A stretch of 21,633 nucleotides of DNA. Source: Rhizophlyctis rosea. Lineage: Eukaryota > Chytridiomycota > Chytridiomycetes > Rhizophlyctidales > Rhizophlyctidaceae. Of this stretch, positions 20,894 to 21,633 are shown one piece after another. The stretch is taken from the NCBI GenBank assembly GCA_027596075.1, contig JADGJC010000509.1:1-21633 (forward strand), written 5' to 3'. Below the pieces are notes generated by a model that was not told the DNA's origin, did not search any database, and saw only the letters and a program-made list of their open reading frames with translations. The stretch's first letter is position 1; every line of letters starts with the position of its first letter. The translations under genes and the position numbers were made by a program.

Positions 20894-21445
20894 TGAATGC
20901 TACCTAGCATCATTCCACATCAATAAAGCGCAATGGGTTGCGATTTGCGTCGGTATCGGCAAGTCGACGGTGGTCATTGACCAAACGTCACTACCAAGTT
21001 CAGATGCGGTCGTGGATGGCAAACATCGCGATGAAGCGTTCCCCCACCACCTTGTTCACCTGATGGGTGAGGTGCGAAGACCTTACCCACAACATATCCC
21101 TAGGATGCCACGGTATGTACTATGGATATCTCCAGAACCCTAATGCAAACCCGCCCCGTGAATTACCCAATTCCCGCCATCCCACACAGAGCATTTAGCG
21201 CATCCGTCTTGTCCTTGTGCATGTTGTACAGCAGAATTCATAATCAAGATAAGAAAACCACTCAAGGCATGTTGCGGTTCCCCCATAACCTGAACTGCAG
21301 CCAGAAGTTCTTCAAATCTATCGGCACCTTATCGAATGCTTTACATACACATCACATATCTCTTGATCAATCGCTTTCAACATCTCTCCCCCCATCTCCG
21401 TCAATACCTGGAAGGCGCGTTTCTCAAGAACCCATAAAGGGCTAG

Positions 21446-21633
21446 GCGCCTGTGGCCGGAAAGCTTCTGACACTCCTTCTGGAAATTGATTCATTGCCCC
21501 GATGTGGCACTCTCTATTTGGATGATGCCAGAATGCCAGTTGCCATACTTGAGGCTGTCCTGGAGTTTTTGATGCTCCGTCTCTATTACATGGATGCGGT
21601 GGTGGGCATCTTTGGAACCGTTGGCGGGGGGGG
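21446..21633 (+). CDS. Possible partial exon of a hydrophobic protein at the right edge
   Basis: An open frame of 62 codons runs from just after a TAG (which doubles as a possible splice acceptor, GGGCTAG|GCG) to the window end. Its translation is protein-like and hydrophobic in the second half, with VAILEAVLEFLMLRLYYMDA followed by VVGIFGTVGG, suggesting a membrane helix or hydrophobic core. An ATG at MPVAILEAV could be an internal Met or a start. I recognise no family. The window ends in eight G residues. Confidence 0.25.

Larger units (their letters stand above)
19394..21445. other. Long region without a recognisable gene
   Basis: About 2 kb upstream of the epimerase. Open frames on both strands are short, mutually overlapping and without family similarity. 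Features seen: a poly(T) run near 20350, a perfect 8-bp hairpin at 20675-20696, and repeated GTGGTGGA/TCCACCAC words at 20812-20893. The sequence may include promoters, UTRs or an unrecognised fast-evolving gene. Confidence 0.4.

Noticed and set aside
20883..21143. Plus-strand frame with a P-loop-like GIGKST
   Set aside because: The full Walker A pattern GxxxxGK[ST] is not met, no Walker B follows, and the composition is not protein-like.
1..21633. tRNA, rRNA, CRISPR arrays, insertion sequences, viral or toxin genes
   Set aside because: No TpsiC-type GGTTCRANYCC box outside coding sequence, no spaced direct repeats, no transposase motifs and no terminal repeats were seen by eye.

Overview
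The window looks like nuclear DNA of a fungus. The genes are split by many short GT-AG introns (mostly 50-90 nt), exons go down to 25-26 nt, and there are no Shine-Dalgarno-led operons. The gene set is eukaryotic: a mitochondrial carrier, a PP2A B'' subunit, a FYVE-CCT-PIPK lipid kinase of the Fab1 type, a heterotrimeric G-protein gamma subunit, a GH5 glycosidase and a UDP-glucose 4-epimerase. The PP2A subunit is of the PPP2R3C/TON2-FASS type, a family best known for centrosomal and cortical microtubule roles. Together with the intron density, this makes me favour an early-diverging, perhaps zoosporic (chytrid-like), fungus over a yeast. That placement is inference, not something the sequence proves.

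Layout, left to right: (1) 395-1993 (+), a 12-exon mitochondrial carrier. (2) 2172-4241 (-), a 13-exon PP2A B''-type subunit, convergent with the carrier. (3) 4242-4752, a shared promoter region. (4) 4753-11158 (+), FAB1, 13 exons including one of 3.9 kb. (5) 11269-11964 (-), an unrecognised multi-pass membrane protein, convergent with FAB1. (6) a 1.6 kb stretch without a gene. (7) 13585-14032 (+), a G-gamma subunit with a CAAX end. (8) 14898-16642 (+), a GH5 glucanase/glucosidase that carries a one-base frameshift and a GC-AG intron. (9) a 1.35 kb gap. (10) 17996-19313 (-), a GAL10/GALE-type epimerase. (11) about 2.1 kb without a recognisable gene. (12) a hydrophobic open frame at 21446-21633 that runs off the right edge.

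The genes are ordinary housekeeping and signalling loci and do not form an obvious cluster. Possible links are inference only: UDP-glucose/galactose metabolism and a beta-glucan-type hydrolase both touch glucan metabolism, and Fab1 and G-gamma are both membrane signalling components. I found no mobile element, CRISPR array, tRNA, rRNA or viral sequence. Splice models were built by eye; for every gene with a stated exon list the reading phases add up, except at the GH5 frameshift. The points most worth a second look are the TON2/PPP2R3C-type subunit, the GH5 frameshift and GC-AG intron, the giant FAB1 exon, the upstream ATG overlapping the FAB1 start, and clusters of TTTGTTTAC motifs.
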